Part shown: positions 1 through 6,262 of the stretch, in pieces | Numbering within the stretch: the stretch's first letter is position 1 | How the letters are laid out: the number at the start of each line of letters is the position of its first letter | Assembly: GCA_013336025.1 (NCBI GenBank) | Contig: JAAXUM010000115.1 | Span: 1-6,262, forward strand | DNA: 6,262 bases | Source of the DNA: Chlorobiaceae bacterium | GTDB taxonomy: Bacteria > Bacteroidota > Chlorobiia > Chlorobiales > Chlorobiaceae | Direction: 5' to 3' | The notes under the pieces: model-generated | What the model saw: the letters and a program-made list of their open reading frames with translations, nothing else | Database searches by the model: none | Told to the model about the DNA's origin: nothing | Position numbers and translations under genes: made by a program

Positions 1-1
1 C

Positions 2-349
2 GCATCCGGAGGGGTTGCCAATGCTCTCCGAAAGGCGAAGCAATATTGCCGGAAGCATCAGCTTGCCGTCAAAATTGAAACTGAAGTCCGTTCGTTTGAT
101 GAGCTTCGTGAAGCACTCTCCTGCAAGCCGGATATTGTGCTTCTTGACAACTTTGGAATTGATCTTCTGCGCGAGGCGGTAGCTTTTTCGAAGGAAAATT
201 ATCCCATGGTTATCCTTGAGGCCTCAGGAAATGTAGGGTTGCACAATGTGGCGCAGATTGCTGAAACAGGAGTTGATTATATATCCATTGGTGAACTGAC
301 GCATAGCGTTAAAGCGCTTGATCTTTCAATGACCATCACACTTGATTGA
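2..349 (+). CDS. nadC: Nicotinate-nucleotide pyrophosphorylase (quinolinate phosphoribosyltransferase), C-terminal part
   Basis: NadC converts quinolinate and PRPP to nicotinate mononucleotide, CO2 and pyrophosphate, the step feeding de novo NAD synthesis in the cytoplasm. Only the last 115 residues are present. The start lies off the left edge, and the frame is open from base 2 to the TGA at 347-349. Family signatures are clear in order: GGVANALRKA near the left edge, the strand IETEVRSFDEL (its first Glu, codon 77-79, corresponds to a substrate-binding Glu of the family), PDIVLLDNF with the conserved Asp, LEASGNV, and VDYISIGELTHSVKALDLSM, which is the phosphate-binding end of the alpha/beta barrel. 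The C-terminus finishes normally a few residues after this block, so the gene is cut by the window and not broken. It converges on tig, and a hairpin terminator follows 47 bp after its stop. Confidence 0.95.
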   Translation, partial: ASGGVANALRKAKQYCRKHQLAVKIETEVRSFDELREALSCKPDIVLLDNFGIDLLREAVAFSKENYPMVILEASGNVGLHNVAQIAETGVDYISIGELTHSVKALDLSMTITLD

Positions 350-396
350 AGAGGGCCGGATGCCCTTGCCGACAGCTTGCGAGCTTTACAGGATAT

Positions 397-442
397 AAAA
401 AAACACCGCAGGATTTTCTTGTTCTCCTGCGGTGTTTTTTTT
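397..442. terminator. Bidirectional intrinsic terminator between nadC and tig
   Basis: A perfect 17-bp inverted repeat (arms 397-413 and 425-441) surrounds an 11-nt loop (414-424). The core arm is CACCGCAGGA paired with TCCTGCGGTG. It is flanked by seven A on the left (397-403) and eight T on the right (435-442), so each strand has a stem followed by a U tract. It lies 47 bp after the nadC stop and about 18 bp after the tig stop. It therefore should end transcripts from both convergent genes. Confidence 0.93.
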
Positions 443-459
443 GTTCTCTTTGCAGCGGA

Positions 460-1743
460 TCAGGACTTGTGCGGAGGAACAGGAGTTGGTTCTTCCGTAA
501 TGGTAACCTGCGACTTGATGATGTCGTAGATTTTGTCCTTGATAATAGTATCAGCGATATAGTCTTTGAACTCCGTTGACTGGTAGGTGTTCATAATCTC
601 TTCTATCTGTTCAGGGGAGGATTTTTCCGCCTCTTTTTCTGCATAGGCTTTAATATCCTCATCAGTAACTTCAACGTTGTTCAGCTCGGCTATTTTCTGG
701 CTGATCAGTAACCAGCGGGCATGTTTTTCCGCATTGGGTAACATGGATTGCGTGAACTGACTTTCGTCAAAGCCTTTCGGGAATTTTCCGCCAAACTGGC
801 GCTTGGCATTTTCCACAAGCATGTTTGCAAAGGATGCTACCATGGATTTCGGTGTTGAAACCGGGTTTTCCTCGATAAGCTTTGATGAGATGGATTCAAG
901 CAGTTCTTCATCGGATTTCATGCTGAAATGCTCTTCAAGCTGTATCCTGACATCGGTGGTGAAGTCTGTAACGGTTTCAAAGCGCTGATGGGTAATCTCC
1001 TTGACGAGATCATCGGTCAGCTCGGGAAGTTCAAGACGTTTTACCTCTTTGACCGTGATACGGTAGCTGACAACAGGTGTGTTCGGGTCTTTCTGGGTTG
1101 TTGCGACGTTGACGGTTTCTCCTGCTTTTGCTCCTTCAAGAGAGATACGGAAAGGATTGTCTTCAGGAAGATACTCGAGATTGAAATGGTGGTTTTCAGT
1201 TTTGCCACCCTCTTCCGGCTCTCCGGCGGCATCAAGCTTTTCTACATCACCGATAACGGTATCGGTTGCAAGTGCAGCTTCATCGACGGTTGCAAGTGAT
1301 CCGTGACCTTTAAGAATCAGATTGATCTCTTTTTGAACTTCTGCGTCGGTTATGGTGTACAGTGCTTTGGTGAAGGTGTAGTCACTGTAGCTGTTCAGCT
1401 CGAAAACAGGGTGCATTTCATAGGAGAGTCTGATTTTGAGCTCATCGCCCTCGTAACTGAAGCTCTCAATCTGCGCGCGGCTGGCGGGCTTGATTTTTTC
1501 TTCGTCAACAATTGTTCCGAAATATTTTGAGGCCATTTTTTCGGCAACAGATGCCTCAATAGCCGGACCGGCGAGTTTTTTGATCAAACCTGCCGGGACG
1601 TGTCCTTTTCTGAAGCCTTTGACCTGTACCGTTCTTTTTGCTTCATCGAGTTCCTGATTGTATTCTGTTCCATACTCTTCAGCAGTGAGAATGATTTCAA
1701 GCTCCTGCTCGGTATCGCTGACTTTCGTAATATTCTTTTGCAA
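460..1743 (-). CDS. tig: Trigger factor (ribosome-associated chaperone) with a degenerate PPIase domain
   Basis: Trigger factor binds ribosomal protein L23 at the exit tunnel and shields nascent chains. The product is 427 aa, a normal length for the family. The N-terminal domain (about 1-120) carries the ribosome-docking signature GFRKGHVP at residues 43-50. The middle region (about 155-240) is where the FKBP-type peptidyl-prolyl isomerase domain sits. It retains only fragments such as [11 protein letters not shown] and EGAKAGET, and lacks the usual GxxIPGFExGLxGM loop and flap. The C-terminal helical arms follow (about 245-412), then a short proline-rich tail, [11 protein letters not shown]. 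The start is a TTG (1741-1743): an in-frame TAA lies 18 nt upstream, no ATG lies between, and the next Met is residue 70, beyond the ribosome-docking motif. No Shine-Dalgarno sequence precedes the TTG. The gene is 85 bp downstream of the M16 protease gene. In many bacteria tig precedes clpP/clpX, but here a terminator follows directly. Confidence 0.96.
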   Translation of the reverse strand: MQKNITKVSDTEQELEIILTAEEYGTEYNQELDEAKRTVQVKGFRKGHVPAGLIKKLAGPAIEASVAEKMASKYFGTIVDEEKIKPASRAQIESFSYEGDELKIRLSYEMHPVFELNSYSDYTFTKALYTITDAEVQKEINLILKGHGSLATVDEAALATDTVIGDVEKLDAAGEPEEGGKTENHHFNLEYLPEDNPFRISLEGAKAGETVNVATTQKDPNTPVVSYRITVKEVKRLELPELTDDLVKEITHQRFETVTDFTTDVRIQLEEHFSMKSDEELLESISSKLIEENPVSTPKSMVASFANMLVENAKRQFGGKFPKGFDESQFTQSMLPNAEKHARWLLISQKIAELNNVEVTDEDIKAYAEKEAEKSSPEQIEEIMNTYQSTEFKDYIADTIIKDKIYDIIKSQVTITEEPTPVPPHKS

Positions 1744-1774
1744 GGCGGTCTGGGTTGATTAGTAATGATGAAAA

Positions 1775-1804
1775 ATAAAAGCTATTAAGATACACATTAA
1801 TCAA
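1775..1804 (-). promoter_or_regulatory. Possible tig promoter in the M16-tig gap (weak)
   Basis: The 85-bp gap between the M16 stop and the tig start is AT-rich. Read on the minus strand it holds TTGATT (1804-1799), 18 nt, then TTTTAT (1780-1775), each 4 of 6 to the sigma-70-type consensus. The second box ends 31 nt before the TTG start. The match is weak and could be chance in AT-rich DNA. Read-through from the M16 gene is an equally good explanation for tig expression, because no terminator hairpin is visible in the gap. Confidence 0.22.
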
Positions 1805-1828
1805 GTTTTTTAAAAGTACCGCTCTTTG

Positions 1829-3151
1829 TCAGGATTGTCTTGCCGGCTTATAGACAAGGGTCGATATCGGTACCTCTTTGAGCATGAACTGAGCAGCTTC
1901 GTTAATATGTTGCGCAGTAACAGCCTCTATGGATGCTATTTTCTCTTCAAGCGGAACGTATCTGCCAAAATAGGCGAGGTCTGTTGCCGCATGGGACATC
2001 CTGCGTGTCATTTTTTCAGTTCCCATGATAAAGGATCCAAGCAGTCGTGATTTGGCTGCCAGAAGATCTTCTTCAGCAGGGGAGTGAAGCTGTGGGCTTT
2101 CGAGGATGCCTGCGATGATCTCAAGCGCTCGGTTCACTTTATTGCTGTCTGCCCCGGTATAGATGTTCAGCACGGTGACGTCATCAAAAAAGCTGACGGA
2201 TGAGTACGAGCTGTAGGCAATGCCTGATTTTTCGCGCAGTTCAAGGTTCAAAAGCGAACTCATGCCTCCGCCAAGCATGGTGTTGAGCACCATCAGGGGG
2301 TAAAAGAGCGGATCTCTGCGAGGCAGAAGCGTGCCGACAATAATCTGGGCCTGAAAGATTTTTTTTTTCGTGATGCGGCTGAACTGCTGATAGTGCTCTG
2401 TTTGAAAAGGTTTTCGGGTCGATCTCCCGGTGTTTCGGACATTCAGAGGGGTAAAGAAGCGCTCTGCAAACTCGATGAGTTTCTCGTGATCGATATTGCC
2501 GGTTGCTGTCAGAAGCATGTTTTCAGGGCAGTAGTGTTGCCGCATGAACTGTTCAAGATCATGTTCCGAAAAGCTGCTGACACTTTTTTTCGTACCAAGA
2601 ATCGGGCGGCCAAGAGGATGCTTTTTAAAAAGAAGATGATCAAATTCTTCAAAAACGAGTTCTTCCGGAGTATCGTCGATGCTGCTGATCTCTTCAAGAA
2701 CGACCTCTTTTTCTTTTTCAATCTCTTCGGCAGGAAAGACCGGGTTACAGACAAGATCGGCAAGAAGGTCAAGTGATGGTTCAACAAACCGGTTCAGGCA
2801 GCGAAGATAGATACAGGTTTGCTCTTTTGTTGTATAGGCATCAAGATAGCCGCCATTTTTCTCTATGCTGCATGCGATATCGAGATAGTTACGTGTTTTT
2901 GTGCCTTTAAAAACAGCGTGTTCAATAAAATGGGCAAGTCCGCTCTGTTTTTTCGGGTCATCTCTTGAGCCGGCATTGATGTGAACGCCAAGGGTAACAC
3001 TTTGAACCCAGGGAACATAATCGGTGATGATGCGCAAGCCGTTCGGAAGCGTCGTATCACGAATGACGGCAGCAGTCAGAGGATACTTTTGTGATGAACT
3101 TTCTTTTGGCATTACGGCAAAAATTTTCGCATGAGATTGGTTGTTTTTCAT
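1829..3151 (-). CDS. M16-family zinc metallopeptidase (processing-peptidase-like)
   Basis: This protein (440 aa from the first ATG) is a single M16B-type subunit, related to mitochondrial processing peptidase beta and bacterial PqqL/YmxG-like proteases. The inverted zinc motif HFIEH lies at residues 74-78: His74 and His78 are ligands and Glu77 is the catalytic base. The third ligand is Glu154 in VVLEEI, 76 residues after His78 as the family requires. The N-terminal half also has the NGLR and NAGSRDDP blocks. The C-terminal half has GGGMSSLLNLELREKSGIAYS, with the Arg306/Tyr313 pair of active M16B enzymes. All catalytic features are intact, so an active peptidase is expected. There is no signal peptide or membrane segment, so it is probably cytoplasmic. 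The start is uncertain: ATG at 3151 or ATG at 3112 (residue 14). Neither has a Shine-Dalgarno sequence, and a promoter match ends 2 bp before the first. It lies upstream of tig on the same strand. The substrate is unknown. Confidence 0.93.
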   Translation of the reverse strand: MKNNQSHAKIFAVMPKESSSQKYPLTAAVIRDTTLPNGLRIITDYVPWVQSVTLGVHINAGSRDDPKKQSGLAHFIEHAVFKGTKTRNYLDIACSIEKNGGYLDAYTTKEQTCIYLRCLNRFVEPSLDLLADLVCNPVFPAEEIEKEKEVVLEEISSIDDTPEELVFEEFDHLLFKKHPLGRPILGTKKSVSSFSEHDLEQFMRQHYCPENMLLTATGNIDHEKLIEFAERFFTPLNVRNTGRSTRKPFQTEHYQQFSRITKKKIFQAQIIVGTLLPRRDPLFYPLMVLNTMLGGGMSSLLNLELREKSGIAYSSYSSVSFFDDVTVLNIYTGADSNKVNRALEIIAGILESPQLHSPAEEDLLAAKSRLLGSFIMGTEKMTRRMSHAATDLAYFGRYVPLEEKIASIEAVTAQHINEAAQFMLKEVPISTLVYKPARQS

Positions 3152-3153
3152 GC

Positions 3154-3182
3154 AATGTAGTTTTAATTCTTATTTTTGTAAA
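3154..3182 (-). promoter_or_regulatory. Candidate promoter for the M16 peptidase gene
   Basis: On the minus strand, TTTACA (3182-3177) matches 5 of 6 bases of the -35 consensus. Exactly 17 nt later comes TACATT (3159-3154), matching 4 of 6 of the -10 consensus, and the spacer is very AT-rich. The -10 box ends only 2 nt before the first ATG of the M16 gene. A transcript from it would start inside that codon region and would favour translation from the second ATG at 3112-3110. The rest of the 160-bp divergent region (3152-3311) shows no convincing rightward promoter. Confidence 0.4.
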
Positions 3183-3311
3183 CAGGGAGTTCCGTGATGT
3201 TTTCAAGGTGTGGCATCAAGTGTTGCCAATGTCACGCGATATCCTGTTTTCTGCGGCTTGCCAGAAAGGCTTGTTCGTAAAAGAGCGAAGAGGGCTAATG
3301 TCTGTTTCCTT

Positions 3312-4301
3312 ATGCAGGAGAGATTACTACTTATAACCGGCGCAACAGGCTACATTGGTTCTCAGGTTGTTGCGGCACTGCTCGATAGATTTTCTGACGA
3401 GTATCGTTGCAGGGTTGTTGCCAGAAAAACATCCGATTGCACCTTTCTTGCCGACTTGCCCGTTGAGATTGTCAGGGCTGACATTGATGAGCCTTTGGCG
3501 CTTTTTGAGGCGTTTTGCGGAGTTGATACGGTTTTTCATTGTGCCGGTCTGATTTCCTACTCACGCCATTTTCGGAACCTTCTTTATGACGTCAATGTTA
3601 TCGGTACCCGAAATGTCGTTAATGCCTGTCTTGCCGGCAGGGTTCGTCGCCTTGTCATGACCAGTTCCATTGCTGCACTTGGCGTTGCAGAGGAAGGCGG
3701 CAGGGTTGTCGAGTCAACATCTTTCAACGAGGTCCCTCATCGTAACGGCTATATGGAGGCAAAGCACCTTGCAGAGCTTGAGGCCTTGCGTGGTCTTGCC
3801 GAAGGTCTTGATGTCGTTATGGTGAATCCCGGTGTAGTGATTGGAACCGATTCCGCCAACAGTGCTTCATTGAGTTCCTCAAACGATGTGTTGCGGATGA
3901 TCTATCGCGGACAACTGCCGTTCTGTCCTTCCGGCTCTACAGGATTTGTTGATGTTCGTGATACAGCCGATGCGCTTCTTCTTGCCTGGCAGAAGGGCGA
4001 GCGCGGAGCGCGATATATTGCTGTCGGGCATAACCTTTCATTCAGGGAGCTGTTTGATGCGCTCGGCAGGATTCCCGGAAACAGCATGAAACGGGTGTAT
4101 GCTCTTTCCGGAGTTCTCGGGTATGCAACCGGGCTTGCCGGTGAGGCATTTTCGTATTTTCTGAACAGGCCTTCGGTTATCAGCATCGACAGTATTCGTC
4201 TGTCGGGCATGCAACTTTCTTTTAATAACAGCCGTTCAGTTCATGAGCTTGGTATGCATTACCGTTCTCTTGATGAAACACTGCGGAGTGCGGTACTCTG
4301 A
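3312..4301 (+). CDS. NAD(P)-dependent epimerase/dehydratase, extended SDR (dihydroflavonol-reductase-like)
   Basis: This is a 329-aa extended short-chain dehydrogenase/reductase, a cytoplasmic oxidoreductase or epimerase using NAD(P). The Rossmann fold begins at once with LLLITGATGYIG, giving the GxxGxxG cofactor loop at residues 10-16. VFHCAG (75-79 region) and the NVIGTRNVVNA block (95-105) follow. The catalytic set is Ser in MTSSIAALG (116-124) and the YxxxK motif Tyr147/Lys151 in NGYMEAK. VNPGVVIG (171-178) and FVDVRDTADA (212-221) are typical of the dihydroflavonol-4-reductase/HpnA-like branch. I cannot name the substrate. The frame stays open upstream to an ATG at 3210, but the 34 extra residues are basic and unlike the family, and the ATG at 3312 puts the Rossmann strand at the N-terminus as usual. 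No Shine-Dalgarno sequence is close to it. It is divergent from the M16 gene and ends 37 bp before recA. Confidence 0.92.
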   Translation: MQERLLLITGATGYIGSQVVAALLDRFSDEYRCRVVARKTSDCTFLADLPVEIVRADIDEPLALFEAFCGVDTVFHCAGLISYSRHFRNLLYDVNVIGTRNVVNACLAGRVRRLVMTSSIAALGVAEEGGRVVESTSFNEVPHRNGYMEAKHLAELEALRGLAEGLDVVMVNPGVVIGTDSANSASLSSSNDVLRMIYRGQLPFCPSGSTGFVDVRDTADALLLAWQKGERGARYIAVGHNLSFRELFDALGRIPGNSMKRVYALSGVLGYATGLAGEAFSYFLNRPSVISIDSIRLSGMQLSFNNSRSVHELGMHYRSLDETLRSAVL

Positions 4302-4338
4302 AAGATCTTAATTTCACTCAATTTACAGTCATGATGAT

Positions 4339-5391
4339 ATGGACAATATAAAGAAAGAGCAGAACTCCGATGCGGTTGATCCGGCAAAACTCAAACAGTT
4401 GAATCTTGCTGTTGATGCCATTGAAAAACAGTTTGGCAAGGGTGCCATCATGAGGCTTGGCGATGATTCTGCCGGTATGCATGTACAGGCGATATCAACC
4501 GGGTCAATGACACTCGATTTTGCGCTTGGAGTTGGAGGGTTGCCGAGAGGAAGGGTGACGGAAATTTATGGACCTGAATCCTCCGGTAAAACAACTCTCG
4601 CGCTGCATGTGATTGCAGAAGCACAGAAAGAGGGAGGAATTGCTGCGATTGTTGATGCTGAGCATGCCTTTGATCCAACCTATGCAAGAAAGCTGGGTGT
4701 TGATATCAATGCCCTTCTGATAAGCCAGCCCGAGTCTGGTGAACAGGCTCTGACTATTGTTGAAACACTGGTCAGAAGCGGTGCCGTGGATGTTGTTGTT
4801 GTTGATTCTGTTGCAGCGCTTGTTCCACAGGCTGAACTCGAAGGTGAAATGGGCGATAGCGTCATGGGACTTCAGGCAAGGCTTATGAGTCAGGCGCTCA
4901 GAAAACTTACCGGAGCGATTTCAAAATCAAGTACCGTCTGTATTTTCATCAATCAGCTTCGCGACAAGATAGGGGTGATGTATGGCAGTCCTGAAACGAC
5001 AACGGGAGGCAAGGCGCTGAAGTTTTATGCATCGGTTCGCCTTGACATCCGTAAACTTGCACAGATAAAGGACGGGGATGAAATCGTCGGCAGTCGTACC
5101 AAGGTGAAGGTTGTCAAAAACAAGGTCGCACCTCCCTTTAAAACTGCTGAATTTGATATTCTTTATGGTGAGGGTATTTCATCTATGGGCGAGTTGATTG
5201 ATCTTGCCGTCGAGTTTGCCGTCGTGAAAAAGTCCGGTTCATGGTTCAGCTTCGGCCAGGAAAAGCTCGGGCAGGGAAGAGAGTCGGTTAAAAAAGCGCT
5301 GCGTGAAGATCATGCGCTCTTCCAGCAGATTTATATGCAGGTGAAGGAGTTTATGACCGGAAAAGTTGAAATTATCAGCGGCGGAAAATGA
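4339..5391 (+). CDS. recA: Recombinase RecA
   Basis: RecA is the ATP-dependent strand-exchange protein of homologous recombination and the coprotease of the SOS response, forming filaments on single-stranded DNA. The product is 350 aa. The N-terminal polymerisation helix is around 18-33. Walker A GPESSGKT lies at 78-85 with Lys84, catalytic Glu108 is in VDAEHA, and Walker B VVVVDS ends at 157. Loop L1 is around [14 protein letters not shown] (168-181). The ATP-sensing Gln206 is in [10 protein letters not shown], followed by loop L2 with the [14 protein letters not shown] block. All positions are offset by 12 from the E. coli protein because of a longer N-terminus. The C-terminal domain ends in [10 protein letters not shown], without the acidic tail of E. 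coli RecA. The ATG is preceded by no Shine-Dalgarno sequence, and the neighbouring ATGs at 4331 and 4334 are out of frame. No LexA-type box is visible upstream. The stop overlaps the start of the dus gene. Confidence 0.98.
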   Translation: MDNIKKEQNSDAVDPAKLKQLNLAVDAIEKQFGKGAIMRLGDDSAGMHVQAISTGSMTLDFALGVGGLPRGRVTEIYGPESSGKTTLALHVIAEAQKEGGIAAIVDAEHAFDPTYARKLGVDINALLISQPESGEQALTIVETLVRSGAVDVVVVDSVAALVPQAELEGEMGDSVMGLQARLMSQALRKLTGAISKSSTVCIFINQLRDKIGVMYGSPETTTGGKALKFYASVRLDIRKLAQIKDGDEIVGSRTKVKVVKNKVAPPFKTAEFDILYGEGISSMGELIDLAVEFAVVKKSGSWFSFGQEKLGQGRESVKKALREDHALFQQIYMQVKEFMTGKVEIISGGK

Positions 5392-6262
5392 GAATCGGGC
5401 CAATTGATATTGATCGTCCTGTTATTCTGGCTCCGATGGAGGATGTGACTGACAGGGCGTTCCGGCAGCTTTGCAAGCGGTTCGGCGCTGATATCGTCTA
5501 TACGGAATTCGTCAGTGCTGAAGCATTGCGCAGAGGTGCTGAAAAGTCGCTTCGCAAGCTTGTTCTTGAAAATGGAGAGCGTCCTGTTGCCGTGCAGATT
5601 TTTGGCAGTACTGTTGAGTCGATGGTTGAGGCAACAGCGGTTGCCGAGGAGTATACCCCGGATTTTATTGATATCAATTTCGGCTGTCCTACAAAAAAAG
5701 TAGCAGGCAAAGGTGCTGGTGCGGCTCTTCTCCGGGAGCCGGAAAAAATGGCGGCAATAGCCGAAGCGGTGGTTCGTCATTCGAGTCTGCCGGTAACGGC
5801 AAAGACAAGAATCGGCTGGGATCATGATTCGATCAACATTATTGATGTACTTCGCCGGCTGGAGGATGCGGGAATCCAGGCACTTGCCATACATGGGCGT
5901 ACCAGGAGCGACATGTACAAGGGTCGTGCTGACTGGAACTGGATAGCCGAGGCAAAAAACCATGCACGAATACCCATTATTGCTAACGGTGATATCTGGT
6001 CGGCAGAGGATGCCCTTGCCATGTTTCGCCATACCGGCGCTGACGGAATCATGATCGGCAGAGGAGCGATCGGCAACCCGTTTATTTTTGGCCAGGCAAA
6101 GCATCTTCTCCAGACAGGAACCGTTTTGCCCATGCCCGGTTTCAGCCTGAGAATTCATGCCGCCATCGATCATCTTGAACTTTCGGTTGCCTGTAAGGGC
6201 GAGAAATACGGAACGCTTGAAATGCGCCGTCATTACTCAACCTATCTCAAAGGTCTTCCAAA
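5388..6262 (+). CDS. dusB: tRNA-dihydrouridine synthase, DusB type (3' end beyond window)
   Basis: Dus enzymes are FMN-dependent and use NADPH to reduce specific uridines in tRNA loops to dihydrouridine. The 291 residues present start with [18 protein letters not shown] (flavin-binding barrel entry, 12-29). [10 protein letters not shown] (38-47) and VAVQIFGS (67-74) follow, then [11 protein letters not shown] with the catalytic Cys100 and the KGAGAALL segment. Further on are VTAKTRIGW (136-144), the HGRT motif (169-172), IIANGDIWS (197-205) and the FMN-phosphate loop [10 protein letters not shown] (222-231). The NFGCPxKKVxxxGAG pattern and the early LAPMxxVTD favour the DusB/NifR3 class, although the exact subclass is inference. 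The ATG lies inside ATGA at 5388-5391 and overlaps the recA TGA, so expression is probably coupled to recA. The reading frame is open at the right edge. Roughly 30-50 residues of the C-terminal helical domain are probably missing because of the window limit. Confidence 0.95.
   Translation, partial: MRIGPIDIDRPVILAPMEDVTDRAFRQLCKRFGADIVYTEFVSAEALRRGAEKSLRKLVLENGERPVAVQIFGSTVESMVEATAVAEEYTPDFIDINFGCPTKKVAGKGAGAALLREPEKMAAIAEAVVRHSSLPVTAKTRIGWDHDSINIIDVLRRLEDAGIQALAIHGRTRSDMYKGRADWNWIAEAKNHARIPIIANGDIWSAEDALAMFRHTGADGIMIGRGAIGNPFIFGQAKHLLQTGTVLPMPGFSLRIHAAIDHLELSVACKGEKYGTLEMRRHYSTYLKGLP

Noticed and set aside
346..579. A 77-codon plus-strand open frame across the nadC-tig junction
   Set aside because: It crosses the strong terminator and the tig 3' end. 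Its translation is Cys/Arg/Phe-rich with no family resemblance.
2393..2776. A 127-codon plus-strand open frame inside the M16 gene
   Set aside because: It lies opposite the intact peptidase coding sequence and its translation is low-complexity Lys/Phe-rich, as expected from antisense of a Glu/Lys-rich region.
3210..3311. Upstream ATG extending the epimerase by 34 residues
   Set aside because: The extra segment is basic, has no family counterpart, and would place the Rossmann GxxGxxG loop about 45 residues in, unlike normal family members. The ATG at 3312 fits better.
4279..4296. Possible hairpin at the end of the epimerase gene
   Set aside because: The stem is only 4-5 bp (GAGT/ACTC), lies within coding sequence, and is not followed by a T tract, so it is not a credible terminator.
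4322..4352. TTTACA and TATAAA boxes straddling the recA start, 19 nt apart
   Set aside because: The -10-like box lies inside the recA coding region, and no alternative RecA start exists until Met38, which would remove part of the N-terminal polymerisation helix. The spacing is also long.
5331..6233. A 300-codon open frame on the minus strand, opposite the dus gene and the recA end
   Set aside because: The plus strand here encodes a dihydrouridine synthase with all its motifs. The antisense translation is rich in Cys, His and Arg, has no recognisable domain, and reflects codon bias of the real gene.

Overview
The window reads as an ordinary chromosomal segment of a bacterium, most likely a green sulfur bacterium (Chlorobi; Chlorobium/Pelodictyon/Prosthecochloris type). 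That assignment is inference. It rests on the trigger factor and RecA sequences, which look chlorobial from memory, and on the weak or absent Shine-Dalgarno sequences ahead of nearly every gene, as is common in the Bacteroidetes/Chlorobi group. No database search was possible. Base composition looks moderate and even, and there is no sign of mobile DNA, tRNA or rRNA genes, or CRISPR repeats.

Layout. Positions 2-349 (+) hold the C-terminal part of nadC (quinolinate phosphoribosyltransferase, NAD synthesis). A strong bidirectional hairpin terminator at 397-442 separates it from the convergent gene tig (460-1743, -), which encodes trigger factor with a TTG start. Upstream of tig on the same strand is an M16-family zinc metalloprotease (1829-3151, -). 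A 160-bp divergent intergenic region (3152-3311) then leads to the rightward genes: an extended short-chain dehydrogenase/NAD-dependent epimerase (3312-4301, +), recA (4339-5391, +) and a tRNA-dihydrouridine synthase of the DusB type (5388 to the window end, +, partial). The dus gene overlaps the recA stop codon by an ATGA.

How they work together. There is no single pathway. The leftward pair are both protein-quality-control genes (a ribosome-bound chaperone and a processing protease) and may share a transcript. The rightward set is closely spaced, with recA and dus almost certainly co-transcribed and translationally coupled. I did not find an undescribed system. The points worth a second look are a trigger factor whose PPIase domain has lost the FKBP signature, a RecA without the acidic C-terminal tail, a good promoter match lying directly on the first ATG of the M16 gene, an A10 tract inside that gene, and the general lack of Shine-Dalgarno sequences.
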